From Anoxybacillus ayderensis (GTDB taxonomy: Bacteria; Bacillota; Bacilli; Bacillales; Anoxybacillaceae), in contig NZ_JXTG01000001.1 in the NCBI RefSeq assembly GCF_000833605.1, forward strand, positions 1 to 64,000: a DNA stretch of 64,000 bases, read 5' to 3'. Positions 1-8,407 of the stretch are shown one piece after another. Made by a program: the position numbers and the translations under genes. The notes under the pieces were generated by a model. The model was given only the letters and a program-made list of their open reading frames with translations. It did no database searches and had not been told where the DNA came from. Each line of letters starts with the position of its first letter. The stretch's first letter is position 1.

Positions 1-1
1 C

Positions 2-265
2 AAAGACGAGCAACAGGCGAAACGACGTTTGGAGTCTTGGATTCATCGGTATTCGTTTTGTCCTTGTTCGGTTGTGCGCGCGATTGCAAAAGCGCTCGTC
101 AAGCGAACAGAAGAAATCGTTTCTTGCATTTTATCCCCTTACTCGAATGGGAAAATGGAAGGAACGAATAACAAGATCAAGCTGATCAAACGTCGGGGAT
201 ATGGATACAGAAATATCCAGCGTTTTGCATTACGGGTTCGGTTAGAAACGACTAACATACTTTAA
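2..265 (+). CDS. IS transposase, C-terminal fragment (ISL3-like)
   Basis: The frame is open from the window edge and gives about 87 residues; the true start lies outside. The stretch around SNGKMEGTNNKIKLIKRRGY (residues about 53-72) is the C-terminal DDE-domain signature of ISL3-family (Transposase_12) enzymes, with the catalytic Glu in MEGTNNKIK. A terminal-repeat-like sequence follows 10-35 bp after the stop, as expected for the right end of an insertion sequence. Whether the copy is intact cannot be told from this window. Family is recalled from motif knowledge, not searched. Confidence 0.75.
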   Translation, partial: KDEQQAKRRLESWIHRYSFCPCSVVRAIAKALVKRTEEIVSCILSPYSNGKMEGTNNKIKLIKRRGYGYRNIQRFALRVRLETTNIL

Positions 266-275
266 TGGCAGGTGC

Positions 276-299
276 AAGTACATCTTTTGGTGATGAACC
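276..299. repeat. putative right terminal inverted repeat of the ISL3-like element
   Basis: Read on the minus strand the sequence begins GGTTCATCACCAAAAGATGT, the style of terminus found on ISL3-type elements, and lies just after the transposase stop. The left partner and the target duplication are outside the window, so the boundary is not proven. Confidence 0.45.
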
Positions 300-368
300 G
301 AAAAAAATGTTTTGAACAATGGAAAAATTTTGTGTTATGATAATAAAAAATGGAAAGGCATGAGCAAG

Positions 369-611
369 ATGAAAATTAGAAAAGCATGTATTGACCCACA
401 TTCTTCTCAACAAAACGTATACATTTACGAAAATAAAAAAGAACAATATATCGTTGTTGCGATTCCGTATTTGGAATGGTCCATTTATGTTAGCTATGAT
501 GATTTCGTTCATATCGAATCACGTTTACAACAATCGCTTGCGAACGTGTTAGAAGAAGAGCATGTTTCGCCGCTTGCGATGAAGCTTGCCCAATGGATGA
601 GAGAAATGTAA
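369..611 (+). CDS. small hypothetical protein (80 aa)
   Basis: An 80-residue soluble protein beginning MKIRKACIDPHSS. The ATG at 369 is chosen because GGAAAGG sits about 10 nt upstream; in-frame ATGs at 312 and 360 are badly placed relative to any ribosome binding site. No signal peptide, membrane segment or recognised motif is visible; the C-terminal half is predicted helical and ends LAQWMREM. It lies 18 bp before the histidine kinase gene and may share its transcript. I do not recognise the family. Confidence 0.6.
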   Translation: MKIRKACIDPHSSQQNVYIYENKKEQYIVVAIPYLEWSIYVSYDDFVHIESRLQQSLANVLEEEHVSPLAMKLAQWMREM

Positions 612-629
612 GAAAGGTTTCGTTGCTAG

Positions 630-1886
630 ATGAAATACGCTATTGTCATTTATGTAATTGTCAGCACCATTTGGATCGTATTGACTGATTTTTATGTAGA
701 AAAGTTGCCGCTTCCGCAACAGATCGTCCCATATGTTCAAACGTTCAAAGGGTTTATGTTTGTCATTTTATCTGCCGTATTTATGTATATCGCTTTTAAA
801 AAACATCGCGAATTAAAACAAATGAGCGAAAGCGAACAAGAGCTGTTGACGCTCATTCATGCGATGCCTGATTTCGTATCATTTAAAGATGGACAAGGAC
901 GTTGGCTCAGAGTAAACGAATTTGGCTTAAAGCTATACGGGCTTGAGCATGTCGATTATAAAGGAAAAACAGATGCCGAACTGGCGGAATATACTCCTCA
1001 TTTTCGCGAAGCGTTACTTTATTGCATCGATTCGGACGAAGAAGCGTGGCGGGCAAAAACGGTGACGCGTGCGGAAGAATCGTTTCCGACGCCAAACGGT
1101 GAAGTGAAAACGTTTGACGTCATTAAAGTGCCGCTATTTTACGAAAACGGAAAACGAAAAGGGCTTGTCGTCATCGGGCGCGACATTACACAACAAAAAA
1201 TTGCCGAGCAGCTATTGTTGAAAAAAGAAAAACTATCCGTTATCGGTGAGTTGGCAGCAGGCATCGCCCATGAAATTCGCAATCCGCTCACGTCCATTAA
1301 AGGCTTTTTGCAAATGATGAAAGAAACGAAAGAAGTAGATGAACGTTTCGTGCAAATTATGTTGGATGAAATTGAGCGCGTCAATCAAATCGTGAGCCAA
1401 CTTCTCGTGCTTGCGAAACCGCAAATGAAATCGTATAAACCGTTCGCTTTACACGACGTTGTTGACTACGTGATCGGGCTGTTTACGTATGAAGCGATTT
1501 TACAAAATGTACAAATGAAATATGAACCGCGCACATCCGCAACCGTATATGGCGACAAAAGCGAGATCATTCAAGTGTTTGTCAACGTCATCAAAAACGC
1601 ATTAGAAGCGATGCCAAAGGGAGGAACAATCACCATTTCTACGAAAGAAAAAGATGACCGCGTCCACGTCATCATCGAAGATACAGGAAAAGGGATTGAG
1701 CGAGAGCGTTTAAAACGAATTGGCGAACCGTTTTATACGTTAAAAGAAAAAGGAATGGGGCTTGGGTTAACGACAAGCATGAAAATCGTTCATGAACATA
1801 AAGGCACGATGCAAATTGAAAGCAAAGTTGGCAAAGGAACGCGGGTTGAAATCATCTTACCAACATATAAAAATGACCCGTCTTAA
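630..1886 (+). CDS. membrane PAS-domain sensor histidine kinase (sporulation-kinase type)
   Basis: A 418-residue sensor kinase. Two membrane segments (about residues 3-20 and 41-57) bracket a short extracellular loop, then a PAS/PAC domain (about 70-190), a HisKA dimerisation domain with phosphoacceptor His214 in AHEIRNPLTSIKGF, and an HATPase domain with N box (NVIKNALEA), G1 (DTGKGI) and G2 (GMGLGL) motifs. The H-box pattern and lack of a cognate response regulator next door are those of phosphorelay kinases of the KinC/KinD/KinE kind, which feed Spo0F in Bacillus; that role is inference. A terminator overlaps its stop codon. Confidence 0.85.
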   Translation: MKYAIVIYVIVSTIWIVLTDFYVEKLPLPQQIVPYVQTFKGFMFVILSAVFMYIAFKKHRELKQMSESEQELLTLIHAMPDFVSFKDGQGRWLRVNEFGLKLYGLEHVDYKGKTDAELAEYTPHFREALLYCIDSDEEAWRAKTVTRAEESFPTPNGEVKTFDVIKVPLFYENGKRKGLVVIGRDITQQKIAEQLLLKKEKLSVIGELAAGIAHEIRNPLTSIKGFLQMMKETKEVDERFVQIMLDEIERVNQIVSQLLVLAKPQMKSYKPFALHDVVDYVIGLFTYEAILQNVQMKYEPRTSATVYGDKSEIIQVFVNVIKNALEAMPKGGTITISTKEKDDRVHVIIEDTGKGIERERLKRIGEPFYTLKEKGMGLGLTTSMKIVHEHKGTMQIESKVGKGTRVEIILPTYKNDPS

Positions 1887-1900
1887 AACGGGTCATTTTT
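1871..1900. terminator. bidirectional rho-independent terminator
   Basis: A 10-bp perfect stem (AAATGACCCG with CGGGTCATTT) whose loop contains the kinase stop codon, with T-run on the plus side and A-run on the other. It serves the kinase and the convergent yodC. Confidence 0.85.
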
Positions 1901-1901
1901 A

Positions 1902-2504
1902 TTACTCTACCCATGTCGTGACTTCATCTACTGGTAAACGAAGAGAAGGATGGGCAGGTGCGCTCGCTTTACCGATTGTAATGAGCATCACCGGAATGTA
2001 TCGGTCAGAAATGTGAAACTCTTTCATAAATGCTTGTGGGTCAAAGCCGCCGATCGCGCACGTATCAAACCCTTCAGCTTTTGCGACAAGCATGAGTTGC
2101 ATCGCAGCTAACGAAGCGTTCGTTAACGCAGCATCGCGCGCATATTGTGCGTTTGTATACGCTCCTTCAATTTGTTTGGCGAGCGTTTCTTTCACTTCTT
2201 TTGTCATTTTTCCTTGTGCGACAAGCGGATCATATACGGCATCTATTTTTTTATTTGCTTGTAAATCGCCAAGTACCGCAACGACCGCCGATGCATCAAC
2301 GATTTGTTGTTGGTTGTAAGCGATTGGAAGGAGTTTTTGTTGCGCTTCTTTTCCAGAGATGACGACGAAATGCCAATGTTGCAAATTCCAAGCAGAAGGC
2401 GCCTTCGTCGTTAATTGTAAAATTTTTGTTAGTTGTTCTTTCGAAATCGAAGCGTTCGGATCGTATTTCCGAACGGATTGTCGTTGTTCAATAATTGAAA
2501 TCAT
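1902..2504 (-). CDS. yodC: NAD(P)H nitroreductase of the YodC/MhqN type
   Basis: A 200-residue FMN-dependent nitroreductase. The N-terminal RQSVRKYDP motif and the SAWNLQHWHFVV segment are the flavin-binding signatures of the family; CAIGGFDP lies in the C-terminal third. In B. subtilis, YodC is a putative quinone- and nitro-reducing enzyme whose gene is divergent to the regulator gene yodB; the same divergent pair is seen here, which is the main reason for the name. ATG at 2504 follows AAGGAGG. Expected role: two-electron reduction of quinones to limit thiol depletion. Confidence 0.85.
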   Translation of the reverse strand: MISIIEQRQSVRKYDPNASISKEQLTKILQLTTKAPSAWNLQHWHFVVISGKEAQQKLLPIAYNQQQIVDASAVVAVLGDLQANKKIDAVYDPLVAQGKMTKEVKETLAKQIEGAYTNAQYARDAALTNASLAAMQLMLVAKAEGFDTCAIGGFDPQAFMKEFHISDRYIPVMLITIGKASAPAHPSLRLPVDEVTTWVE

Positions 2505-2551
2505 ATATATTTCCTCCTTAAATGTACAAAAATAAAATTACTTACTTTTTG

Positions 2552-2587
2552 TTAGTTACGATAATTATATTAATTTAGTTACAATAA
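2552..2587. promoter_or_regulatory. candidate YodB operator (direct repeat)
   Basis: In the AT-rich divergent promoter region the 13-mer TTAGTTACgATAA (2552-2564) recurs as TTAGTTACaATAA (2575-2587), 23 bp apart, about two helical turns. A winged-helix HxlR/DUF24 regulator gene starts 34 bp downstream. Repeat is seen; binding by YodB is inference. Confidence 0.5.
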
Positions 2588-2620
2588 GTTTGTCAAATTT
2601 CATGCATAGGGTGATGATTT

Positions 2621-2929
2621 ATGGAACGTTCGCATGTTTGTCCGAAAATTGAAGCAGCGTTTCAACTGCTGGGAAAAAGATGGAATGGGTTAATTATTCA
2701 CGTTTTATTTCGCGGACCGCTTCGTTTTAAAGATTTAGCGGAAAGCATCCCGGAAATTAGCCAAAAAATGTTAACAGAACGATTAAAAGAATTAGAAGAA
2801 GAACACATTGTCGTTCGCCACGTTTACCCTGAAAAGCCTGTGCGCATTGAATACGAATTAACGGAAAAAGGGAAAGATTTACACATTGTGATGGAAGCGG
2901 TGCAAGTGTGGGCAGAAAAATGGGTGTAG
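2621..2929 (+). CDS. yodB: HxlR/DUF24 redox-sensing repressor YodB
   Basis: A 102-residue winged-helix protein. CPKIEAAFQLLGKRWNGLII (residues 7-26) matches the family N-terminus including the single conserved redox-active Cys (Cys7 here, Cys6 in B. subtilis YodB, from memory). The recognition region ISQKMLTERLKELEE and the beta-wing follow. YodB senses diamide and quinones through this Cys and represses yodC and azoR1 in B. subtilis. The divergent yodC and the intervening repeated operator-like sequence support orthology. No extra C-terminal cysteine is present. Confidence 0.88.
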   Translation: MERSHVCPKIEAAFQLLGKRWNGLIIHVLFRGPLRFKDLAESIPEISQKMLTERLKELEEEHIVVRHVYPEKPVRIEYELTEKGKDLHIVMEAVQVWAEKWV

Positions 2930-2985
2930 TCCCTAACCTTTCGCCATCGTCGTTGCGATAGTATAAGTGAAAGGAGGGGAAAGAC

Positions 2986-3189
2986 ATGCTTCAACGTTCA
3001 CAACTTCGTTTAACGTTTGAAGTTGGCGTGACAGAAACGGGCAAACCGCTATACAAAAATAAAACGTATACGATCAAACCGAACGCAACGGAAAGCTCGC
3101 TCGTCTCTGTTGCCCAAGCGCTTGCATCTTTGCAAAGCGCGCCGCTCGTTCACGTATATCGCAATGATGTGCACGTATTAGGTGAATAG
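2986..3189 (+). CDS. DUF1659 family protein
   Basis: A 67-residue protein beginning MLQRSQLRLTFEVG with the pattern TGKPLYKNKTYTIKPNATES seen in DUF1659 proteins of bacilli. Excellent ribosome binding site (AAAGGAGGGG) places the ATG at 2986. It is the first of three small genes (DUF1659, DUF2922, YvrJ) that are commonly found together in Bacillaceae; their function is unknown to me. The gene starts 56 bp after yodB and could be read through from it, although a separate promoter is possible. Confidence 0.75.
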   Translation: MLQRSQLRLTFEVGVTETGKPLYKNKTYTIKPNATESSLVSVAQALASLQSAPLVHVYRNDVHVLGE

Positions 3190-3201
3190 GAGGGATGAGA
3201 A

Positions 3202-3417
3202 ATGAAAACGCTTGAATTGCAGTTTATGAATGAAGAAGGGAAGACGGTTCGTTTCAGCATCGATGCACCGCGTGAAGATGTGACAGAAGCGCAAATTAGT
3301 CAAGCGATGGATGTCATCATTGCCGCAAACGTCTTTCCATCGAGTGGAGGCGATCTCATCGCGAAAAAAGGAGCGCGCCTCATCGATACAACGGTGACAC
3401 AATGGACGTTTGCATAA
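3202..3417 (+). CDS. DUF2922 family protein
   Basis: A 71-residue protein beginning MKTLELQFMNEEGKTVRFSI; the plan (a beta-hairpin, then helix with ISQAMDVIIAANVF, then GARLIDTTVTQW) is that of DUF2922. It follows the DUF1659 gene by 12 bp with AGGAGGG 8 nt before the ATG, so the two are translationally spaced as an operon. Function unknown. Confidence 0.75.
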   Translation: MKTLELQFMNEEGKTVRFSIDAPREDVTEAQISQAMDVIIAANVFPSSGGDLIAKKGARLIDTTVTQWTFA

Positions 3418-3423
3418 ATGCTC

Positions 3424-3450
3424 AAGGTGTCCTGTGCGGCGGGACACCTT
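3424..3450 (+). terminator. hairpin between DUF2922 gene and yvrJ
   Basis: AAGGTGTCC pairs with GGACACCTT across a 9-nt loop. The following T-run is poor (gttatata), so it may be an attenuator or processing site rather than a full terminator. Confidence 0.5.
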
Positions 3451-3486
3451 GTTATATATAAGCGAAAATCGAAGGGGTTGAGAAAG

Positions 3487-3630
3487 ATGGAAGCGTATTT
3501 GTCGCTTCTTTCCGATGTCGGTTTTCCGATTGCGGTGACGTTTTATTTACTGCATCGGATCGAAGGCAAATTAGATGCGGTCATCGACTCGATTCGCATG
3601 TTAGGCGAACAATGGAAAGCACCCAACTAA
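3487..3630 (+). CDS. YvrJ family small membrane-associated protein
   Basis: A 47-residue protein, beginning MEAYLSLLSDVGFPIAVTFY and continuing LLHRIEGKLDAVIDSIR: one short hydrophobic helix followed by an amphipathic helix, the YvrJ family plan. ATG 3487 follows GAAGGGG. It is the last gene of the DUF1659/DUF2922 group and is followed at once by a terminator. Function unknown; the small size and hydrophobic N-terminus suggest a membrane location. Confidence 0.75.
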   Translation: MEAYLSLLSDVGFPIAVTFYLLHRIEGKLDAVIDSIRMLGEQWKAPN

Positions 3631-3647
3631 ATGGGTGTTTTCTTTTT
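3616..3647 (+). terminator. rho-independent terminator after yvrJ-like gene
   Basis: AAAGCACCCA / TGGGTGTTTT stem around the stop codon, followed by TCTTTTT. Confidence 0.8.
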
Positions 3648-3711
3648 GCATTCCTTTTGTTAACATAAACATGTAAGAAAGTTGGTTATGTGAGTTAAGG
3701 AGGGTTTTATT

Positions 3712-5004
3712 TTGTTTAAACGAAAACAAGAGGAGCGCGATTTACAGCTTGAAGCGATTTTACAAATGAAAGAAGAGCCGATTCGCCTCCATGAAGGAAC
3801 GGTTGAACGACAGCTGGCGCTTATCGGGATGACAACGAAAGATATTGCGATTTTACAGCACGTCAAACCTTATATTGAAGCAAATATTGCTCGCATCGTT
3901 GACGCCTTTTATGGTGCGCTTCAAAAAGAAAGTCATTTGCTTTCAATCATTCAACAACATAGCACGATTGAGCGCTTAAAACAAACATTAACGACACATG
4001 TAAAAGAAATGTTTAACGGAAACATTGATGAAGCGTTTATTGAAAAAAGACGTCGCGTTGCTCAAGCACACGTCCGCATCGGTTTAGAGCCGAAATGGTA
4101 CATCGCTTCGTTTCAACATTTGCTTGAGGAAATTTTAGCGGTCATGTTAGAACAATTACGTCAGCCATCGTATGTCATTGTCGTCATGAAATCCGTCTCT
4201 AAAATGTTAAATGTTGAACAACAGCTCGTGTTAGAACAATATGAACGAGAAAACGAAGAGCTTCGTTTACAAATGGAGACATTGAAACAACAAATGAAAG
4301 AACAAGTGAAAGCATCGATTCAACAGCTAAGTCATGCGTCCGATGAAGTAAGCGCTTCCGTCGCGGCGTTAAACGCGCAAACCGCTGGCATTTTGCAGGC
4401 GGCACAAGAAGCTTCTCATGTGGCTGTCGCAAGCGCTGAAAAATCAGCAAAAGGAAAACAACAATTGCAAGCGCAAGTGGAAAACATGCTACAAATGAAT
4501 GAAAAAATGAAACAAATTGAAGCGAATATGGGCAAACTTCAACAAGCGATGAAAGAAATTGAACATATCGCTTCGCTTGTGACGTCTATTGCAGATCAGA
4601 CGAATATGCTTTCACTGAACGCCTCGATTGAAGCGGCGCGCGCGGGAGAGCACGGAAAAGGCTTTGCTGTCGTTGCTGATGAAGTGCGCAAACTGGCGAC
4701 GCAAACGAAACAATCGGTCGCTGATGTATCGCGCGTATTAAGCGATATTCATGATCATATTGTTGCGATGTCGCAATCGCTTGAACTTGCATCGCTTTCT
4801 GTGACCGAGAGTACAAATGGAATGGAAACGATTTATTCGTTTTTTGATGAATTTGCATCCGCGCTTGAACGCATTTGCCAATATAGCGTGCGCATTGACG
4901 ACGAAATGAAAGCGTGCGCGGAAGCAGTAAGTGAAATTCATGAGGCGATGGAACATGTATCCGCATCTGCTGATGAATTAGAAGGGCTAGCGAGCGAATT
5001 GTAA
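3712..5004 (+). CDS. hemAT: heme-based aerotaxis transducer HemAT
   Basis: A 430-residue soluble chemoreceptor (B. subtilis HemAT is about 432). Residues 30-185 form a globin-coupled sensor domain: proximal heme ligand His120 in [15 protein letters not shown] and distal-pocket Tyr67 in DAFYGAL. The C-terminal half is a methyl-accepting signalling coiled coil with the conserved tip ending [17 protein letters not shown] preceded by [10 protein letters not shown]. It binds O2 at the heme and controls CheA to give oxygen taxis. Translation starts at TTG 3712 behind AAGGAGGG; no ATG fits. Monocistronic, with the tail overlapping a small convergent gene candidate. Confidence 0.93.
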   Translation: MFKRKQEERDLQLEAILQMKEEPIRLHEGTVERQLALIGMTTKDIAILQHVKPYIEANIARIVDAFYGALQKESHLLSIIQQHSTIERLKQTLTTHVKEMFNGNIDEAFIEKRRRVAQAHVRIGLEPKWYIASFQHLLEEILAVMLEQLRQPSYVIVVMKSVSKMLNVEQQLVLEQYERENEELRLQMETLKQQMKEQVKASIQQLSHASDEVSASVAALNAQTAGILQAAQEASHVAVASAEKSAKGKQQLQAQVENMLQMNEKMKQIEANMGKLQQAMKEIEHIASLVTSIADQTNMLSLNASIEAARAGEHGKGFAVVADEVRKLATQTKQSVADVSRVLSDIHDHIVAMSQSLELASLSVTESTNGMETIYSFFDEFASALERICQYSVRIDDEMKACAEAVSEIHEAMEHVSASADELEGLASEL

Positions 5005-5160
5005 TCCGTCCTCTTTTTTCTCTACTTTTCGAATATATTGCCTCGGCTGAAACGGCTCACGATGCCTTTCGTTTACTGTCGAGTAAATGGAAGGCTCGAT
5101 TTTTTTTCCTTCGACTTCATAGTCAGGAAAAAACATGGTAAACATAAGAAAAACAATCAT
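4987..5160 (-). CDS. small protein candidate (57 aa), convergent with hemAT
   Basis: Reads [18 protein letters not shown] at the N-terminus and is charged afterwards ([20 protein letters not shown]). ATG at 5160 is preceded by AGAAAGGAG with 8 nt spacing, much better than chance. The short hydrophobic N-terminus (8-10 residues) could be a membrane anchor or part of a signal. Its 3' end overlaps the last 18 bp of hemAT on the opposite strand, and it is divergent from mrpA. I do not recognise it; real expression is inference from the ribosome binding site. Confidence 0.5.
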   Translation of the reverse strand: MIVFLMFTMFFPDYEVEGKKIEPSIYSTVNERHREPFQPRQYIRKVEKKEDGLQFAR

Positions 5161-5204
5161 AGACTTGCTCCTTTCTCGTTTTTACTATATATTTTGAAAA
5201 AAAG

Positions 5205-5231
5205 TGAAACTTTTTATACATATGATTCGTA
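5205..5231 (+). promoter_or_regulatory. candidate ECF-sigma promoter for mrp operon
   Basis: TGAAAC, 17 bp, CGTA lies 41 bp before the mrpA start. This is the -35/-10 pair of the SigW/SigX/SigM class in B. subtilis (SigW usually has 16 bp, from memory). A weaker sigma-A reading (TTGAAA-15-TATACA) overlaps it. Confidence 0.4.
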
Positions 5232-5271
5232 TAAAAAAGAGGATCGTTATGTCAGAAGGGGGTTGATTGTT

Positions 5272-7656
5272 TTGTCGACATTACATATCGCAATGTTCGC
5301 GCCGTTTTTGTTGGCGCTATTCGTTCCGTTGTTGTACAAATTCGTCCGCTCGCTGCACGTCGGGTGGTTTGTTTTACCGCTGCCGATTGCGTTATTTGTT
5401 TATTTTTTATCTTATGTGAACGACGTGCGCAACGATGAAGCGATTCGCGCAACGATGCCTTGGATTCCGTCGCTTCACATTTCTTTTGACGTATATGTCG
5501 ATGGGTTAAGCTTATTGTTTGCATTGTTAATTACAGGGATCGGTACACTCGTTGTGCTATATTCCATTTATTATTTGCAAAAAGGAAAAGAACAGCTCGG
5601 TCATTTTTACGTATATTTGCTTTTATTTATGGGCGCTATGCTCGGTGTTGTCCTATCTGACCATCTCATTGCGCTATACGTCTTTTGGGAATTAACGTCT
5701 ATTTCATCATTTTTATTAATCGCTTATTGGTATACGCGTGATCGTTCGCGCTATGGGGCACAAAAATCAATGCTTATTACGATGTTTGGCGGCTTGCTCA
5801 TGCTTGGTGGGTTTGTTGCGCTTGCGATCGCAGGTGGAACGTATCACATTCGTGAACTCATCAGTACACCATTAACGGAACATCCGCTGTTTATCCCCGC
5901 TCTTTTCCTTATTTTGTTTGGTGCTTTTACGAAGTCAGCACAATTTCCGTTTTATATTTGGTTGCCTGATGCGATGGAAGCGCCAACGCCTGTTAGTGCG
6001 TATTTGCACTCCGCCACAATGGTGAAAGCAGGTATTTATTTAATCGCGCGCTTGACGCCGATTTTTGCCGTTTCGTCTTTTTGGGTGTGGACTGTGGCGC
6101 TCGTGGGGCTTGTGACGTTATGTTGGGCATCGTTTTTAGCGTCAAAACAGACGGATTTAAAGGCGATTTTAGCGTTCTCAACCGTCAGCCAGCTCGGTTT
6201 AATTACGTCGCTGTTAGGAGTCGGGGGATTGGCGTTTCATTACGATTGGATGGAAGAAAACATATTTATGGTTGCGGTGTTAGCTGCCATTTTCCATCTG
6301 TTTAACCATGCGACGTTTAAAGGAAGTTTATTTATGGTCGTCGGCATCGTTGACCATGAAACAGGAACGCGCGACATTCGCCGCCTCGGCGGTTTAATGA
6401 CGGTGATGCCGATGACGTTTACGATCGCCCTCATTGGTTCGCTTTCGATGGCGGGACTGCCGCCGTTTAACGGTTTTTTAAGTAAAGAAATGTTTTTTAC
6501 TGCGATGTTGCGCGCGAGAGAAGTGGCAGGATGGGCGGCTATTTTACCGATTGTTGCGTGGATTGCAAGCATATTTACGTTTTTATATAGCGCCCTTTTC
6601 GTGAGCCGCACGTTTTTTGGCACGTACAAGCCGCATTTATTGAAAAAAGAAGCGCATGAAGCTCCAATTGGTATGCTCATAGCGCCAATTGTGCTCGCGT
6701 TGCTCGTCATCTTCATCGGAATTGTGCCAAATGTATTGTCGGAATCTATATTAGCACCGGCCGTATATGCGGTGTTATACGGACTGTTTGCGCCAAATGA
6801 AGCGGTTGATGTGTATATTTCTCATTGGCATGGGTTTACGCCAGAATTGTTTATGACGATTGGCGTGTTATTGTTCGGTTTGTTGCTATACCGCACGTTT
6901 TCAAAATGGAAAAAGGTGTATGCTCGCCTTTCTGAACGGATGTCGTTAAACTTTTTGTACGATCAGTCGTTCGTTTGGATGGAAAGAGGGGCACGGGCGT
7001 TTACTTCACGCATCATGACAGGTTCGATGCGCACGTACTTGATGTACATTTTTGCCTCGCTTGTCGTCTTGCTTTTGTTTACGATCGGTTTAAGCGAGCA
7101 ATGGAACATCAGTTTAAGCCACTTAGCGAGTGTTCGCGTGTATGAAGTTGTACTCGCTTTAGCTATGATCGCAGCGACGATCACGACGGTGATGGCGAAA
7201 TCACGTTTAACAGCTATCGTTTCATTAGGGGCTGTCGGTTATTCGGTGGCGTTGTTTTTCGTGCTATTTCGCGCTCCGGATTTAGCGCTCACGCAACTTG
7301 TCATTGAAACGATTTCTGTGGCGCTCTTTTTGCTTTGTTTTTACCATTTGCCGAAATTTAGTCAAAAGCAAGAAAGCGTCGGTTTTAACGTAGGAAACGC
7401 GCTCATTTCTGTTGCGGTTGGCGTCACGGTGAGCGTCATTGCCTTTTTTGCGTATGCAGGAAAACATTTCGATTCCATTTCGCAATATTACGTAGACAAT
7501 ACGTATGAAAAAGCGGCTGGAAAAAATATGGTCAACGTCATTTTAGTCGATTTTCGCGGCTTTGATACGTTGTTTGAAATATGCGTGTTAGCGATTGCCG
7601 CCTTAGGCATTTATGCGATGGTGAAATTGCGGCTTGCGAAGGAGGAGGAACGATGA
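5272..7656 (+). CDS. mrpA: Mrp Na+/H+ antiporter subunit A
   Basis: A 794-residue polytopic membrane protein, the usual length for MrpA. It carries the NuoL-like proton-pumping core (FWELTSISSFLLIAYW, the lysine-bearing helix in FGAFTKSAQFPFYIWLPDAM, and HSATMVKAGIYLIARL) plus the C-terminal MrpA-specific extension. TTG at 5272 is preferred because GAAGGGGG lies about 10 nt upstream and the protein then begins with STLHIAMFAPFLLAL, as in other MrpA; the open frame extends further 5' but is not MrpA-like. First gene of a complete mrpABCDEFG operon exporting Na+ in exchange for protons. Confidence 0.95.
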   Translation: MSTLHIAMFAPFLLALFVPLLYKFVRSLHVGWFVLPLPIALFVYFLSYVNDVRNDEAIRATMPWIPSLHISFDVYVDGLSLLFALLITGIGTLVVLYSIYYLQKGKEQLGHFYVYLLLFMGAMLGVVLSDHLIALYVFWELTSISSFLLIAYWYTRDRSRYGAQKSMLITMFGGLLMLGGFVALAIAGGTYHIRELISTPLTEHPLFIPALFLILFGAFTKSAQFPFYIWLPDAMEAPTPVSAYLHSATMVKAGIYLIARLTPIFAVSSFWVWTVALVGLVTLCWASFLASKQTDLKAILAFSTVSQLGLITSLLGVGGLAFHYDWMEENIFMVAVLAAIFHLFNHATFKGSLFMVVGIVDHETGTRDIRRLGGLMTVMPMTFTIALIGSLSMAGLPPFNGFLSKEMFFTAMLRAREVAGWAAILPIVAWIASIFTFLYSALFVSRTFFGTYKPHLLKKEAHEAPIGMLIAPIVLALLVIFIGIVPNVLSESILAPAVYAVLYGLFAPNEAVDVYISHWHGFTPELFMTIGVLLFGLLLYRTFSKWKKVYARLSERMSLNFLYDQSFVWMERGARAFTSRIMTGSMRTYLMYIFASLVVLLLFTIGLSEQWNISLSHLASVRVYEVVLALAMIAATITTVMAKSRLTAIVSLGAVGYSVALFFVLFRAPDLALTQLVIETISVALFLLCFYHLPKFSQKQESVGFNVGNALISVAVGVTVSVIAFFAYAGKHFDSISQYYVDNTYEKAAGKNMVNVILVDFRGFDTLFEICVLAIAALGIYAMVKLRLAKEEER

Positions 7657-8075
7657 AGCGAAACGATGTCATTTTACGAACGACAACAGCGGTCGTCACG
7701 CCAATCATCGTGCTGTTTTCCGTTCAACTGTTTTTTGCAGGACATTATTATCCGGGCGGCGGTTTTATTGGCGGATTAATGACAGCTGGTGCGCTCGTTT
7801 TATTGCTTTTAGCGTTTGATATTGAAACGGTTCGCAACATGGTTCCGATCAATTATAAATGGCTTGTGGCGATTGGATTGCTGTTTGCGGTCGGAACAGG
7901 AATAAGCAGCCTATTTCTCGACCGTCCGTTTTTAACGCATGCGTATCAATACGTCCATTTGCCGTTGCTTGACCATACGTCGCTTCATACCGCGGTGTTA
8001 TTTGACTTAGGCGTTTATTTTGTCGTCGTCGGCGTGACGATGATTATTATTGAAACGATAGGGGAGAGCGACTAA
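7653..8075 (+). CDS. mrpB: Mrp antiporter subunit B
   Basis: 140 residues with four hydrophobic helices; the N-terminal block [20 protein letters not shown] followed by GGGFIGGL is the conserved MrpB (MnhB) signature. ATG 7653 overlaps the mrpA stop (ATGA) and follows AAGGAGGAGG, so translation is coupled. Required with the other subunits for assembly of the heteromeric antiporter in the cytoplasmic membrane. Confidence 0.94.
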   Translation: MKRNDVILRTTTAVVTPIIVLFSVQLFFAGHYYPGGGFIGGLMTAGALVLLLLAFDIETVRNMVPINYKWLVAIGLLFAVGTGISSLFLDRPFLTHAYQYVHLPLLDHTSLHTAVLFDLGVYFVVVGVTMIIIETIGESD

Positions 8076-8407
8076 TGGAACTGCTTATGATTGTCGTCAT
8101 CGGTTGTTTATTTACCGCCGCGACATATTTAATGCTAAGCAAAAGCTTGCTTCGCATCATTATCGGTACAGGTTTGCTTAGCCATGGCGCTCATTTGTTA
8201 TTGTTGACAATGGGCGGGTTAAAAGTAGGCGCCCCGCCGCTTTTAGGGGAAAAAGCGACGCGGTACGTCGATCCGCTGCCACAAGCGCTCATTTTAACGG
8301 CGATTGTGATCAGTTTTGGGGTAACGGCATTTTTCTTAGTGTTAGCGTATCGTTCATACCAAGAAATTGGAACAGACCATATGGAAGGGATGAAGGGAGA
8401 TGAGTAA
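8075..8407 (+). CDS. mrpC: Mrp antiporter subunit C (NuoK-like)
   Basis: 110 residues, three transmembrane helices, related to NuoK of complex I. The segment [18 protein letters not shown] and the [20 protein letters not shown] block are typical of MrpC. The start codon overlaps the mrpB stop (TAATG), showing tight translational coupling within the operon. Confidence 0.94.
   Translation: MELLMIVVIGCLFTAATYLMLSKSLLRIIIGTGLLSHGAHLLLLTMGGLKVGAPPLLGEKATRYVDPLPQALILTAIVISFGVTAFFLVLAYRSYQEIGTDHMEGMKGDE

Noticed and set aside
252-512. Minus-strand 86-aa frame
   Set aside because: Overlaps the plus-strand 80-aa gene with a ribosome binding site and is hydrophobic by chance; no start signal.
5038-5271. 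Longer MrpA N-terminus
   Set aside because: The upstream codons overlap the reverse-strand small gene and promoter region and do not resemble MrpA; TTG 5272 has the ribosome binding site.
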